This document shows positions 11,601 to 19,500 of a stretch of DNA of 64,000 nucleotides, in pieces. Each line of letters starts with the position of its first letter. The first letter of the stretch is position 1. The notes under the pieces were generated by a model, which worked only from the letters and a program-made list of their open reading frames with translations, was not told the origin of the DNA and made no database searches. Source of the stretch: Flavobacterium hydatis (lineage in GTDB: Bacteria > Bacteroidota > Bacteroidia > Flavobacteriales > Flavobacteriaceae); NCBI RefSeq assembly GCF_000737695.1, contig NZ_JPRM01000036.1, positions 62,001 to 126,000 of the forward strand, given 5' to 3'. The position numbers were made by a program, and so were the translations under genes.

Positions 11601-14600
11601 TATATTATCACCTGAGTTAACGCTTTCATTTAGCCAAGCAGGAATGCTAAGTAAAGATGGTCGTTGCAAAACATTTGATCAAGATGCAAATGGTTATGTA
11701 AGAGGAGAAGGCGTTGGAATTTTAATATTAAAAGATTTAGATCAAGCCATTGAAGATAAAAATCCTATTTACGGAATTTTAAAAGGAAGTGCAGAAAATC
11801 ATGGAGGGAAAGCCAATACATTGACTTCTCCAAATCCAAAAGCCCAACAAAATCTACTAATCAAAGCATATAAAACCGCAGGGATAGATCCTAGATTAGT
11901 AAGTTATATCGAAGCTCACGGAACAGGAACGCCATTAGGTGACCCGATTGAAACAGAAGGTTTAAAGTTAGCTTTTGAAACTTTATATAAAGATTCTGAA
12001 TCCTCTTATGGACAAGAGGTTCATTGTGCTATTGGTAGTATCAAAACAAATATTGGGCATCTAGAAGCTGCTGCCGGAGTAGCAGGAGCAATCAAGGTTT
12101 TGATGGCAATGAAAAATAATAAGATTCCTGGGAATCCATTGCTACATCAGCCAAATAAATATTTGAAGTTAGAGAATACCCCTTTTTATCTCCAAAAAGA
12201 CACAACAGATTGGAACGTAACAAAAGGACAACATAAAATTGCAGGTGTAAGTAGTTTTGGTTTTGGCGGAGCAAATGCTCATATAATCATCGAAGAATAT
12301 ATAGAAGCTGAGGTAACAAATCATTTTCCAGAAGCCATACCTGTTTTTGTGCTATCAGCCAAAGATACTGATGGTTTAAAACGTCTTACAAAATCGATGA
12401 GTGCGTATTTATCAATTAGTGATACTGCTTTTCAGAATGTATTATATACGCTACAGTCTGGAAGAGAAGTACAGGAATATCGATTGGCATTTGTTGTAAA
12501 TAATCGAAAAGAATGTATCAATCGATTAAATGAATTTGTTGAGACTAATCATGCATCAACCGATATGTACATTGGTAATAATGAAGATACTATTTTGAGT
12601 TCTGATAAAAGAGCGTTTCAGGATATTATAAACAATCTGATTACAGATAAAGAGGCAAATACAATTGCTAAATTATGGAGTCAGGGTGTAGAAATAGATT
12701 GGAAACTTTTATACGGAGATAAAACACCTCAAAAAAATCATTTGCCTACCTATCCTTTTAAGAAAGATAGCTATTGGTTTGTTTCTACAAAAAAGGTAAA
12801 AGAAACAATAGCAAAAACTTCTGAAAAGAATCATCCATTGGTACAAACGATTGTAAATGATACCACTTACGAAAGTGTTTTTTCTGGAATGGAACCCATT
12901 TTTGCATCACATAAAGTAAATGGAATAAATGTTTTACCAGGAGCGGCTCAAATAGAATGGATTCGAGAAGTAGGAACTCAATATAAGAAACAGGCTGTGA
13001 CCAAGATTACAGATGTTGTTTTTAGAGCACCTATTCAAGAAAATGACAATGAACCAGTTGAGGTTGTTGTGGCATTAGAAGAAACTGAAAGCGGGTTGAG
13101 TTATAATTTCAGAAAGAAATCAGATTCAACATCTATTTACAGTAATGGTATTATTCAATACGATTCACTCCCAGCAATAAAATCAGTAGCTATAGATAAT
13201 ATAGCCTTGCGACTGCCTAAAAGTTTAAGTAAGGAAGATTATTATAAACTACTGAATGTTAAAGGAATTACTTACGGAAAACATTTTCAAGGTATTCAGG
13301 AAATTATGTATTCAGATAATGAAGTCCTAACGGAAATCTGCTTGACAGAAACGAAAGAGAAATATATGCTTTCGCCGTTTTTATTAGATAGTGCAGTACA
13401 AACAGTGATGGGACTTAGTTTTGGGTTTGATAAAAAGAATGCTACCAAACTTCCATTTCGCGTTAGAGAAGTGAGAATTTATAAAGAACTACCACAACAA
13501 TTTTGGTCGTATGCCAAAAAAATAGAACCGAAAAATGGAGAAGCACTCCCAACATACGATGTAGATTTAATAGATGAAGATGGTGAAATCTTAGTTCAAT
13601 TTGAAGGTTTTGTCGCTTTAGATATAAAGACACCACCCATTGTAGAACAAGAACCGTGTTCGATAGAAGATTTGATGTATGTATCTGAATGGAAAAGAGA
13701 AACACTATCTAAACAAGAAGAGACCCATAGCGGAAATGCTTTAATTATTTCTTACCAAAATGAAGAAAGCAAGATGGCAAATCAATTGGGAGCCTATTTA
13801 ATTGATAAAGATGTAACCATTTTTAATTCAGTTGATTCGTTTGCAATACCAGAAGGAATTACAGATTTGTACATTGTGCATGATGCGCCAGATGAAAACA
13901 CTTTTACAGCATCAGAAACATTTTGGGAGAGAAATGAATTAGAAGTTTTTAAACAACTCAAAAAACTATTATCGTCTGCTTATATACATAAAGAATTAAA
14001 CATTACAGTTTTATCAGATCGTACACAAAAAGTATTGGCTAGTGATAAAGTACAGTGCCATGGTAGTGGGATTTTGGGATTAATGAGTTCATTGGCCAAA
14101 GAGCAAACCAACTGGAATGTTCGTATCATCGATGTAGATGCATCAAATAAAATAACATCAGAGGATATCACACAGTTATTAAGAATACCGTATGATTCTA
14201 ATGGCGAAATAATAGCGTATCGTAATCAAAATACCTATATAAGAAATCTATACCCTTTAGAAACACAAACCATTACGACCAAATTTAAAAAAGGAGGCGT
14301 ATATGTAATTCTAGGAGGTGCAGGTGGTATCGGGAAAGTTACCTCGGCATATTTGGTTAAAAAATACCAAGCTCAGATAATTTGGTTAGGACGCAGCCCA
14401 GAAAACGAAACAATCATAAGTGCACAAGAAGAAATAGCACAATGGGGGCCAAGACCAGATTATATTCAATGTAATGCAATTCTGGAAAATGAAGTAAAAG
14501 CTGCCTATCATAAAATTAAGCAAACCCATCAAAATATTAATGGAGTATTTCACTCAGCATTGGTACTTAGGGATAGTTTAATTCACCAAATGGACGAAAG

Positions 14601-14979
14601 TACTTTTGTTGAAGTTTTTGAATCTAAAGCAACGGCGAGTCACTATTTGATAGATGTATTTGCCAAAGAACCATTAGACTTTATATGTTTTTATTCCTCG
14701 ATGCAATCTCAGGTAAATGCTTTGGGACAAGCAAATTATGCTGCAGCATGTATGTATAAAGACAGTTTTGCATATACGGTTCAACAAAAATATAATATCC
14801 CGGTACATATCATTAACTGGGGATATTGGGGATCTGTAGGCGTAGTAGCTTCAGATGGATATAGAAATAAGATGGAACAATTAGGCATTGGCAGCATAGA
14901 AGCAGAAGAAGGAATGGCAATTTTAGAAGAAGTAATTGCACAAGAATACCAACAAGTAATTGCTGCAAAATTTATATAA
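1321..14979 (+). CDS. Trans-AT polyketide synthase A: loading module, M1, M2, first part of M3
   Basis: 4552 aa. Domain order (aa): LnmK-like starter domain 1-308; ACP1 342-431 (Ser391, in GVESI rather than GxDS); KS1 447-870 (C611, H746, H789); four ACPs with Ser1136, Ser1253, Ser1362, Ser1459; DH-like domain 1515-1788; KS2 from 1816 (C1987, H2122, H2162); DH 2417-2690 (H2450, D2607); KR with GGTGEIG and Ser-Tyr-Asn set; ACP6 (Ser3145); KS3 from 3226 (C3398, H3533, H3580); DH 3838-4105 (H3864, D4023); KR ending at the C-terminus. No AT domain is present, and KS-linker ends of the LPTYPFxKxxYW type follow each KS, as in trans-AT systems. The last module stops after its KR and is completed by the cMT-ACP that opens the next protein. 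The ATG at 1321 fits the start of the LnmK-like homology. First gene of the long operon. Confidence 0.96.
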   Translation: MNTYCLKRDYSLNIPQMLYGRMSENWLLKELGDIHWEMISKGLGAPSDAIFDSNGERLYASFVRIQWSCQNDIGLKCFVENDETIIESCLEQFKTKMFLSNGTVKNITRGSALQTSMISIFSARKNDDNQNLVKGTPVQKDDSKVPLLKIIPKYVKAFFNVKNHISSLATAEEETSNKHYFYDSEFTILAEPLFTRTYEVEPYDDINGVGLLYFASYPNISDKCERHFFEEHILIDGEKINWAIHAICIARDIHYYGNANPNEKLIYQLDQAILVDDLTIQLTSSLYREEDGQIIAKIFTVKKLNQKVIITSEVAEGVKKEKELLQHDKKNSSVKNEVIETPKKVLEEIVDGNINISSEELSGTIIGFFNSVYEGSEVDLNTDLRKLGVESIIYTELSEYLNLECGLKTNPSRFFGLYSVKEIIAYCLGKSVIEDSKREEKNDNYSSDIAIISTCCRLPNADTAESFWKNLKDGISSITTTPDDRWIWPEGIENKYEGINYGGYINDIDSFDSLFFEISPREAQLMDPQQRMLLQLTWELFENAKQKPSQYKKSNTGVFIGVSGSDYERVVAENDLTQEGTVTGNAIALLANRISYFYDFEGPSMSIDTACSSSLVAIAEAVKALKQKQCDQAVVGGIHLMCHPAKSIAYSNASMLSKDGKCHTFDIDANGYVRGEGAVVMLLKTLDKALEDGDEILGIIKGTEVNHGGYSGGVTVPNPFQQQKLITNAYKQANIPIETVSYIEAHGTGTKLGDPIEVKALRDAFEQIQHNESVTKWCSLGSVKTNIGHLEAASGIAGLLKVLLSMQKQYLPATLNFGTLNPHIELENSPFRIQTEGQVWKSSTNVPLRAGVSSFGIGGTNAHVVVEAYDKNPELDSDEYIQLPMYVFVLSALNQESLERYAHEMYNWIQKQETIQLASFAYSLQTTKEEFAERLAFTYKDYNDLVNKLKSFLSKEKKDSALYYIENTKQYKEVHKEESTSKQYIIEQNFEALAMFWSKGGIVKWEQLYNKFQISKIALPTYPFAKKRFWIGKKIERKESQNISIIHQAALTQETIIAPQESVVISMESKKIFTADKIKLIPVNQIPTIEKEVQLVSSYQGENLELVLSQILAELLYLEQEEISEDQTFVELGLDSILGVEFTKKINKTLGLALSTAKLYSYPSVKELANALKIVAQPPVENKKEGFAKIKLQPIETFGDKQITIENETKVISIETLNEDYEKTLNELLCDLLYLTPEELELEQTFVELGLDSILGVEFTKKIRKQWNIDFATAQLYSHPTLKELAGYLQKVDNRNQVLIADENETILSSKEIDKNYAVQDNHKAQHTNIQKELLTLVSELLYLEESEVDDTQTFVSLGLDSILGVELVKKINKKWQLSMPTSQIYSYPNIVELSDYIISSFESTGTNETRKPFVESVAQEIINVFEEGELKNILAELLYLEKEEVSSTDTFVSLGLDSILGVEFVKKINKEFGTQCPTSLLYSYPTLSELYANLVLNHTIKSNRKEEVNSTINSFFKPITIIGNIEKDDESNIEYHLSTANTPCLRDHKVFNEYILPTDAYVELIYSFFREQLGKKSLTLKQFRISEVLIAQKGEIVPVVLNLKKVGEGTIRFIIINKESQKVYVRGTIVEEITLIDDLVYAPKESSIKLDLDALTDWTKDILSDSYFQVRRFLEISEEFAKGIVAVTRPQNQAISYVSQWLDGALLFAIQYAAIQQRQGKIDGVMYLPYRIEAINIHAPAQSNVDYNCHMICHEADEDKFLFSIEITSDYGKLITIKNLEVRKIDQKQLLVSQERKISTEVQKEDIINVKKPIESDVAIIGMSCRFPGAENTVEFWENLKQGVDSITEIDLEQWQDIDWYDKDPKQQKKSYSKWAGFIKDKDKFDPLFFGISPREAEVMDPQHRIFLQECWRTIEDAGYTSKAIDKQNVGVFVGASSGDYQQLLAQNQSDKDGFAFMGNSQAILAGRIAFLLNLKGPALTLDTACSSSLVAIDRAYQSVASGETDMALAGGVKLMCTPLLHIWTSQVGMASKDGKCKTFDNKGDGIVSSEGVGVLFLKRLDAAIKDGDQIHAVIKASGINQDGKTNGITAPNGAAQALLQQRIYNQYNIDPATIKYVETHGTGTKLGDPIEIEALKTSFGTKSALDNSCALGSVKTNIGHAAEAAGVSGVIKTILMLKNKYLVPSLHFEQLNDEISLEKSPFYINTTLKPWQLNNENLRRAVVSSFGFSGTNAHLVLEEYPESKAGKITDDGTEQLILLSAKTEYSLKTQVQQVVDYLKETKESLRAIAYTLQLGRDAMQERLAVIGNSKEEIIKHLSKFLDASNHEVLRGTVEKRKKITASISQEEIDTAILKKNYRTLAETWISGININWALVYDKEQIRKVQLPTYAFEKDRYWIEPVKSSVITESVLEPVHNQLHPLVHRNVSASDGHLYVSKYSGQETIYKDHVIDGNKVLAGVAYIEQASIALEQATLQRIWGLKDIFWQQPLLVNTQKEVFTRIYSDSKNNNYEIYTKENGSILIHGKGTAILQEPLQPEKIDLRRLLSLSQKKTSREEFYAFLKTKGFDLGASFSGVQEQYSTSDFSISKIQLPLQEGYKMQPGALDSALQNALGWIMMEGVLDQALPFSMKTCYRFVEQLPETFWSYARKSKSNQVTDKVQEYDIDILDEQGNVLVQFQQCVFLPIKDKRKKESGNALDIQEVTWQKVAYHKNQESVYSHTIVYMIGGNPILEDAIRNSYEAEIQSITIENEISTYIQIFEDVKQRLHTKVRTQLIVLGSNEEYEQFGFLSGMLKTLTLEHPNLEGKVIAIEDFSIHNIDEILEILHKEQFNKAVEVKYTSLERLEKSNAELIIHKQQDSLIKTSGVYVLVGGTGEIGRTVSEYILETFDTKVILLGRSEQPNKKLPQGAYYYQCDSTDASSVARTFKEIREQFVTINGIIYLAGITADGYAKNKTITDATKVLKVKIEGIKNIDKETKHDSLDFMVLFSSVAAIYGNIGQIDYAAANAFLDDYARYRENQRSKGNRYGITKSINWPLWKNGGMQINADTEAFLQKKWGMQAMPNEEGIKALKQILDSDCVQASVIYKVSSEKVPTKAENSINSNRISTKTLLVKLTELAATLVKMNPEKIISHIELGDYGFDSILYTQFCNEINGFFGLDVTPTLFFNYPTLDELTAHLESTYTLSVKEDLSLNHESENIAISTVQDEATKVSFDINSNKAERRKEVAIVGMSGRFPGAENVDQLWEHLKNKEDLITEVPESRWDWKKYYGDPQQEENTTLCKWGGFLDGIDEFDPLFFNISPVEAELMDPQQRLVLQEVYHALEDAAISINTIKGTDTGVFIGVSSSDYSTLLKEQTNQIGMAQFATGSAHSVLVNRISYIFDLHGPSEPIDTACSSSLIAIHRAAEHIRNGHGTMAIAGGVNAILSPELTLSFSQAGMLSKDGRCKTFDQDANGYVRGEGVGILILKDLDQAIEDKNPIYGILKGSAENHGGKANTLTSPNPKAQQNLLIKAYKTAGIDPRLVSYIEAHGTGTPLGDPIETEGLKLAFETLYKDSESSYGQEVHCAIGSIKTNIGHLEAAAGVAGAIKVLMAMKNNKIPGNPLLHQPNKYLKLENTPFYLQKDTTDWNVTKGQHKIAGVSSFGFGGANAHIIIEEYIEAEVTNHFPEAIPVFVLSAKDTDGLKRLTKSMSAYLSISDTAFQNVLYTLQSGREVQEYRLAFVVNNRKECINRLNEFVETNHASTDMYIGNNEDTILSSDKRAFQDIINNLITDKEANTIAKLWSQGVEIDWKLLYGDKTPQKNHLPTYPFKKDSYWFVSTKKVKETIAKTSEKNHPLVQTIVNDTTYESVFSGMEPIFASHKVNGINVLPGAAQIEWIREVGTQYKKQAVTKITDVVFRAPIQENDNEPVEVVVALEETESGLSYNFRKKSDSTSIYSNGIIQYDSLPAIKSVAIDNIALRLPKSLSKEDYYKLLNVKGITYGKHFQGIQEIMYSDNEVLTEICLTETKEKYMLSPFLLDSAVQTVMGLSFGFDKKNATKLPFRVREVRIYKELPQQFWSYAKKIEPKNGEALPTYDVDLIDEDGEILVQFEGFVALDIKTPPIVEQEPCSIEDLMYVSEWKRETLSKQEETHSGNALIISYQNEESKMANQLGAYLIDKDVTIFNSVDSFAIPEGITDLYIVHDAPDENTFTASETFWERNELEVFKQLKKLLSSAYIHKELNITVLSDRTQKVLASDKVQCHGSGILGLMSSLAKEQTNWNVRIIDVDASNKITSEDITQLLRIPYDSNGEIIAYRNQNTYIRNLYPLETQTITTKFKKGGVYVILGGAGGIGKVTSAYLVKKYQAQIIWLGRSPENETIISAQEEIAQWGPRPDYIQCNAILENEVKAAYHKIKQTHQNINGVFHSALVLRDSLIHQMDESTFVEVFESKATASHYLIDVFAKEPLDFICFYSSMQSQVNALGQANYAAACMYKDSFAYTVQQKYNIPVHIINWGYWGSVGVVASDGYRNKMEQLGIGSIEAEEGMAILEEVIAQEYQQVIAAKFI
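2659..5823 (+). other. PKS module 1: KS + four tandem ACPs, no reductive domains
   Basis: KS1 is intact (C611, H746, H789). After its linker (end near aa 1030) come four ACPs at about 4624-4854, 4990-5205, 5311-5520 and 5608-5823, all built on LGLDSILGVE. It is the only module without a KR, so it would leave a beta-ketone, the substrate for the HMGS cassette at 57239-61533. Tandem ACPs are usual at beta-branching sites. The Trp expected six residues after the Ser in branching ACPs is Phe, Phe, Leu and Phe here. Confidence 0.85.
5863..6684 (+). other. DH-like double hot-dog domain between ACP5 and KS2
   Basis: It lies between the fourth tandem ACP and KS2 with no ACP of its own. It keeps a His in RDHKVFNEYILPTDAY (H1549), where an active DH has HxxxGxxxLPG, and an Asp in WLDGALLFA (D1704), where a DH has DSALQ. 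The glycines around both residues and the Gln/His of the second motif are lost. It may be an inactive DH, an isomerising or cyclising DH relative, or act on the branched intermediate. Confidence 0.6.
6766..10890 (+). other. PKS module 2: KS-DH-KR-ACP
   Basis: KS2 C1987; DH H2450 and D2607 (LAG instead of LPG in the first motif); KR with GGTGEIG, SSVAAIYG...YAAAN, and an Asp at the B-type position (AGITADG); ACP6 Ser3145. Predicted outcome: one E double bond. Confidence 0.88.
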
Positions 14980-16507
14980 AAGCCTAAGATCACACTAATC
15001 GAAACAAATAATTATGATTAAGATTAATAAAAATAAAAAAGTGACTTTGGTGCAAGAAAGCACACTTTTGACTCCTCAAATTCCAACTTTAACTTTATAT
15101 AAAAAAGATATAGTTGCCGAAAATGATTTTAAAGAAGATTGCGCTCTAGCCATATTACAAATATTAATGCGAATGGGGATTGAATCCTTGCGCGCAAATA
15201 CAATTGAAGAATGGCGAAAAGAACTAAACATAATTCCTCAATATGATTCTTTGTTTCAAACGATTATTAAAGAACTCGAGAGAATGTCTTATATCCAAAT
15301 TGCGAATCAAAGCGTAGTTATACCAAAAGGCATTGAAGAAAAAATAACTCTTTTTTCTCTACAAAATCAGTTAGCAAAAGCAAGAAGAGAGGCAAATAGT
15401 CATCATAATTACTATGCATTATTAAACCAAACGATTCGATCGTTTGAAGAAATTTTGAATGGAAAGACTAAGGCTACCGATGTATTGTTTCCAGAAGGAA
15501 ATTCTAGATTGGTAAGCGCTATTTATAATGGAGATTACAGATCTAATTATTTCAACTCGATAGTAGCATCAATTGTAGAAAATACAATTAAGAACTACGA
15601 AGGAAATAACAAAAAAATAAACATCTTAGAAGTAGGCGGAGGAACAGGAGGAACAACTGTGCGCATTCTGGAAAAGTTAAAAAAATATGGTAATAAGGTA
15701 AAATATACGTTTACAGATGTTTCTCAAGGTTTTTTAATTGAAGCGGAAGAAAAATTCGAAGACATTATACCTTATTTTGAAACCAAAAGATTTGATATTA
15801 CCCAATCTGCATTAAAGCAGGATATAGCAATAGGTACCTATGATATTGTGATAGGAGCCAATGTTGTTCATGCTACTGCAAATATTGCAGAAACCCTTAA
15901 AAATATAAAACCAATTCTTAAGAAAGACGGGGTTCTGATTATTAATGAGTTGAGTGGACTGGAAATGTTTACGACATTAACATTTGGTTTGCTTTCTGAT
16001 TGGTGGAATCATGAAGATAAAGAATTAAGAATTTCAGGTAGTCCGGCATTAACATTCGATAAATGGGAACAAGTATTGTCTGAAGTTGGATTTACCGATT
16101 GTGATATATATCCTAAACAAGAAGATATTCCGCAACAAATAATAATAGCCAGAAGTAATGGCAGAGTATTAATTGATACACAACAACCAGAAGAATTTAC
16201 CAAGATTGTAAGAGAAAAAATAGTAAAAGAGCTTGAACCAAAGGTTTTAGATACTGCAATAGATTTGAATGATTTTCAGCAGAAATTAATTGCTATTGCT
16301 GCAGGTACTATCAAACTTCCGTTGACAGCTTTTAAGAAAGAAAAACCATTTTCAGATTATGGTTTTGATTCGATTTTAGGGCTTACACTTATCAAAAATA
16401 TTAATAAAACCCTAGAGATAACTCTAGATGTTACGGCTATATTTAATTATCCAACCATTCCGTTGTTGGCACAGCATATATTAGATATATGCCCAGAATT
16501 ACTTGAT
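10996..16507 (+). other. PKS module 3 (split over two proteins): KS-DH-KR // cMT-ACP
   Basis: KS3, DH and KR end protein A at 14979. The matching C-methyltransferase (about 15095-16170, SAM motif ILEVGGGTGG at aa 204-213) and ACP7 (Ser453) open protein B after a 34-bp gap. The KR is of a distinct type with YAAAC instead of YAAAN, shared with the KRs of M7 and M9. Predicted outcome: alpha-methylated double bond. Confidence 0.85.
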
Positions 16508-19500
16508 GTAAAAAAGGAAACTGCAACAGAAATAATTGAATCAATTACTGAAAAAGAGGTAGAGGAACCAAGCTTCTCAAAAAATGATAATAAGCAAGAA
16601 AATGATAAAATTGCTATTATAGGAATGAGCGGGCAATTTGGGAAAGCAAATGATCTTGAGGAGTTTTGGGAAGCCCTAAAAAAAGGAAAAAGTCTTGTGG
16701 AGGAAGTTCCAGATGATAGATGGGATATTGGATTACATTTTGATGAAAATCCAAAAGCCAGACAGAAAACATATAGCAAATGGGGAAGTTTTTTAAGAGA
16801 CATAGATAAGTTCGACCCAGAGTTTTTTAAGATATCAGGTAGAGAAGCAGAAAACATGGATCCGCAACAGCGTATATTTCTGCAACATTGTTGGAAAGCA
16901 TTAGAAGATGCAGCAATTGATCCTAACATTTTACAAGATTCTAAGTGTGGAGTATATGTTGGCGCAACAGATGGAGATTATTACAAAACCTATTTAGAAG
17001 AAGCAAACGAAGCTTCGGCATTTTGGGGTATTTCGGGTTCTATATTAGCAGCTCGTATTTCATATTTCCTTAATCTAAAAGGAGCTGCAGTAGCCATAGA
17101 CACAGCATGTTCAAGTTCGTTGGTAGCAATGGATATGGGCTGTAAAAGTTTATTGACAAAAGAAACTGATCTTATTATAACCGGAGGAATTTCATTATCT
17201 GTAACGCCCGAGTTTTACAAACTGAGCAGTATGGCAGGAATGTTATCTCCCGATGGGCAGTGTTATACTTTTGATGAGAGAGCAAATGGATTTGTTCCTG
17301 GCGAAGGTGTAGGAGTACTTATTATGAAACGTTTAGAGGATGCCATAAAAGATGGTGATCCTATTTATGCCGTTATACAAGGAATCCTTACCAACCAAGA
17401 TGGGGCAACCAACGGAATTACTGCTCCAAGTGTATTATCTCAGCAAGACATTCAGAAAGAAGTTTTTAATAGATATAAAATTAATCCAGAGACAATTACT
17501 TATGTAGAAGCTCACGGAACAGGAACAAAATTGGGCGATCCTATAGAGTTACAGGCTCTTAAATCATCTTTTAGAGAACATACATCCAAAGTAAATTATT
17601 GCGGGATTGGTAGTGTAAAAACAAATGTAGGACATACTCTTAGAGCAGCTGGAATGGCAGGTGTAATCAAAGTATTGTTGGCCATGAAAAACAATCAATT
17701 ACCGCCATCTATTAATTATGAGAACCTCAACCAATATATTCAATTAAAAGATAGTCCTTTTATTATTCAGGAAAAATTAACTTCTTGGGATAGCACAACA
17801 CCTAAACGAGCTTCGGTAAGTAGTTTTGGAATTAGTGGTACCAATGCATTTGTTGTTCTAGAAGAATATTTGCAAAAAAATAGTATCTCAGGAGCAAGTG
17901 ATGAACCTGTAATAATAGTTTTATCGGCATTAAATGATGAAAGATTAAAGGGTAAAGCAGCGCAACTTGTTCATTTTATAAAAAATGAAAAGAAAGTAAA
18001 CCTTCACGATATTGCTTATACATTGCAGGTAGGAAGAAAAGTAATGGAGTGTCGTAAAGCTTTTATTGTAAGCCATAAAGAAGAATTAATAGCTCAATTA
18101 CAACAATTTGTTCAAGAGGAAACTGCTGGTCTTTATAAAAAAGATGAGGAAGTTAATGAGTCCAAAATTCAGCAAGCAATTGATAAGAAGAAATATGCTG
18201 CAATAGCAAAATACTGGGAACAAGGAAATACTATAAATTGGTTGAGTTTGTACAATGTATATCAGCCTAAAAAGATTCATTTACCTAGCTATATTTTTGC
18301 TAAAGAATCCTATTGGATAACTCCTAAAACAGAAATAGCATTATCTAATATAAAAACGTTACATCCATTAGTACATGAAAATATTTCAGATTTTGAATCG
18401 CAAAAATTTTCATCTTGTTTAACAGGTAAAGAATCTATCTTATCAGATCATATAGTACAAGGAAAAAAAATACTTCCGGGAGTTGCGTATGTAGAGATGG
18501 CAAGAGAAGCAGCACAACGAAGTGGATTAGATTTATTAGACAGTTTCTCAGACATAAAATGGTTGCAACCAATAGAGATACATAAAGAGTCAGTCCTAAT
18601 AGAAACTGAAATTTATGCGAATTCAGAGGGCACTTTTGTCGAAATAAAGAGTATAAAAGATAATGAAGTTACAATTCATTTTCAAGCAAGTATAACAGAA
18701 AATAAGGAAGTAATCGAACCTATTTATAGAGATATATCCTCTATAAAAGAGCAAAGTATTGCGTCATATACAAGTGACGAATGTTATCAAATTTTTGGAA
18801 CAAAAGGAATTAATTATGGAGATAGTTTACGATTAATAAATTCTGCGGATGTTCTAAAAGAGGAAGTATTTACAGGTATTTCGGTTTTTGATAAAAGTAA
18901 ATTTAAACTTCCAGTTGAAATATTAGATAATGCACTTCAGACATGTGCCTTATTATGGATGCAAAATTCTGATGAGCTAGCCTTACCTTATTCTATAGAA
19001 AAGATTTCGTTGTATGATTTAGAAGAGGAAGTTAAATATTGTCATGCTTATTATTCCGATAAGGAAAAAAAGAAAGGTTTTGAAATTGAATTATTAAGTG
19101 CGTCAGGAAAAGTTCTTATTGCGCTATCAAGATATAAAATGATGCCCGTTTTAGGAATTAAACCTAATACGGCACAAACTTATTTGTATGAATCGATATG
19201 GCAGCCTAAAACGAATGCAAATAATATAGTTGATTTTTCTGCCGTATCTAATGAGTTTATAGTTGTAGGCAATTTTCCTAAGATCGAATTACAAGGCACT
19301 ATAACAAGAATTACAGATATTGAAGAAAGGACATTATTTTCTGCAGTTTTTGATAAAGTTAAGCAAGCGATAATTTCTAGAAATCCAGTGCGTTTTGTAA
19401 TTATTTACGATTATAAGAACGAACATCAAGTACAGTTTTTATCAGGATTATTAAGAACCGCAACAATTGAAAATCCTAAAATTTTATGGAAATGTGTAGG

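Noticed and set aside
16447-16929. 160-codon minus-strand open frame
   Set aside because: Antisense to ACP7/KS4; its Ser/Phe-rich composition is what the reverse complement of this coding sequence gives.
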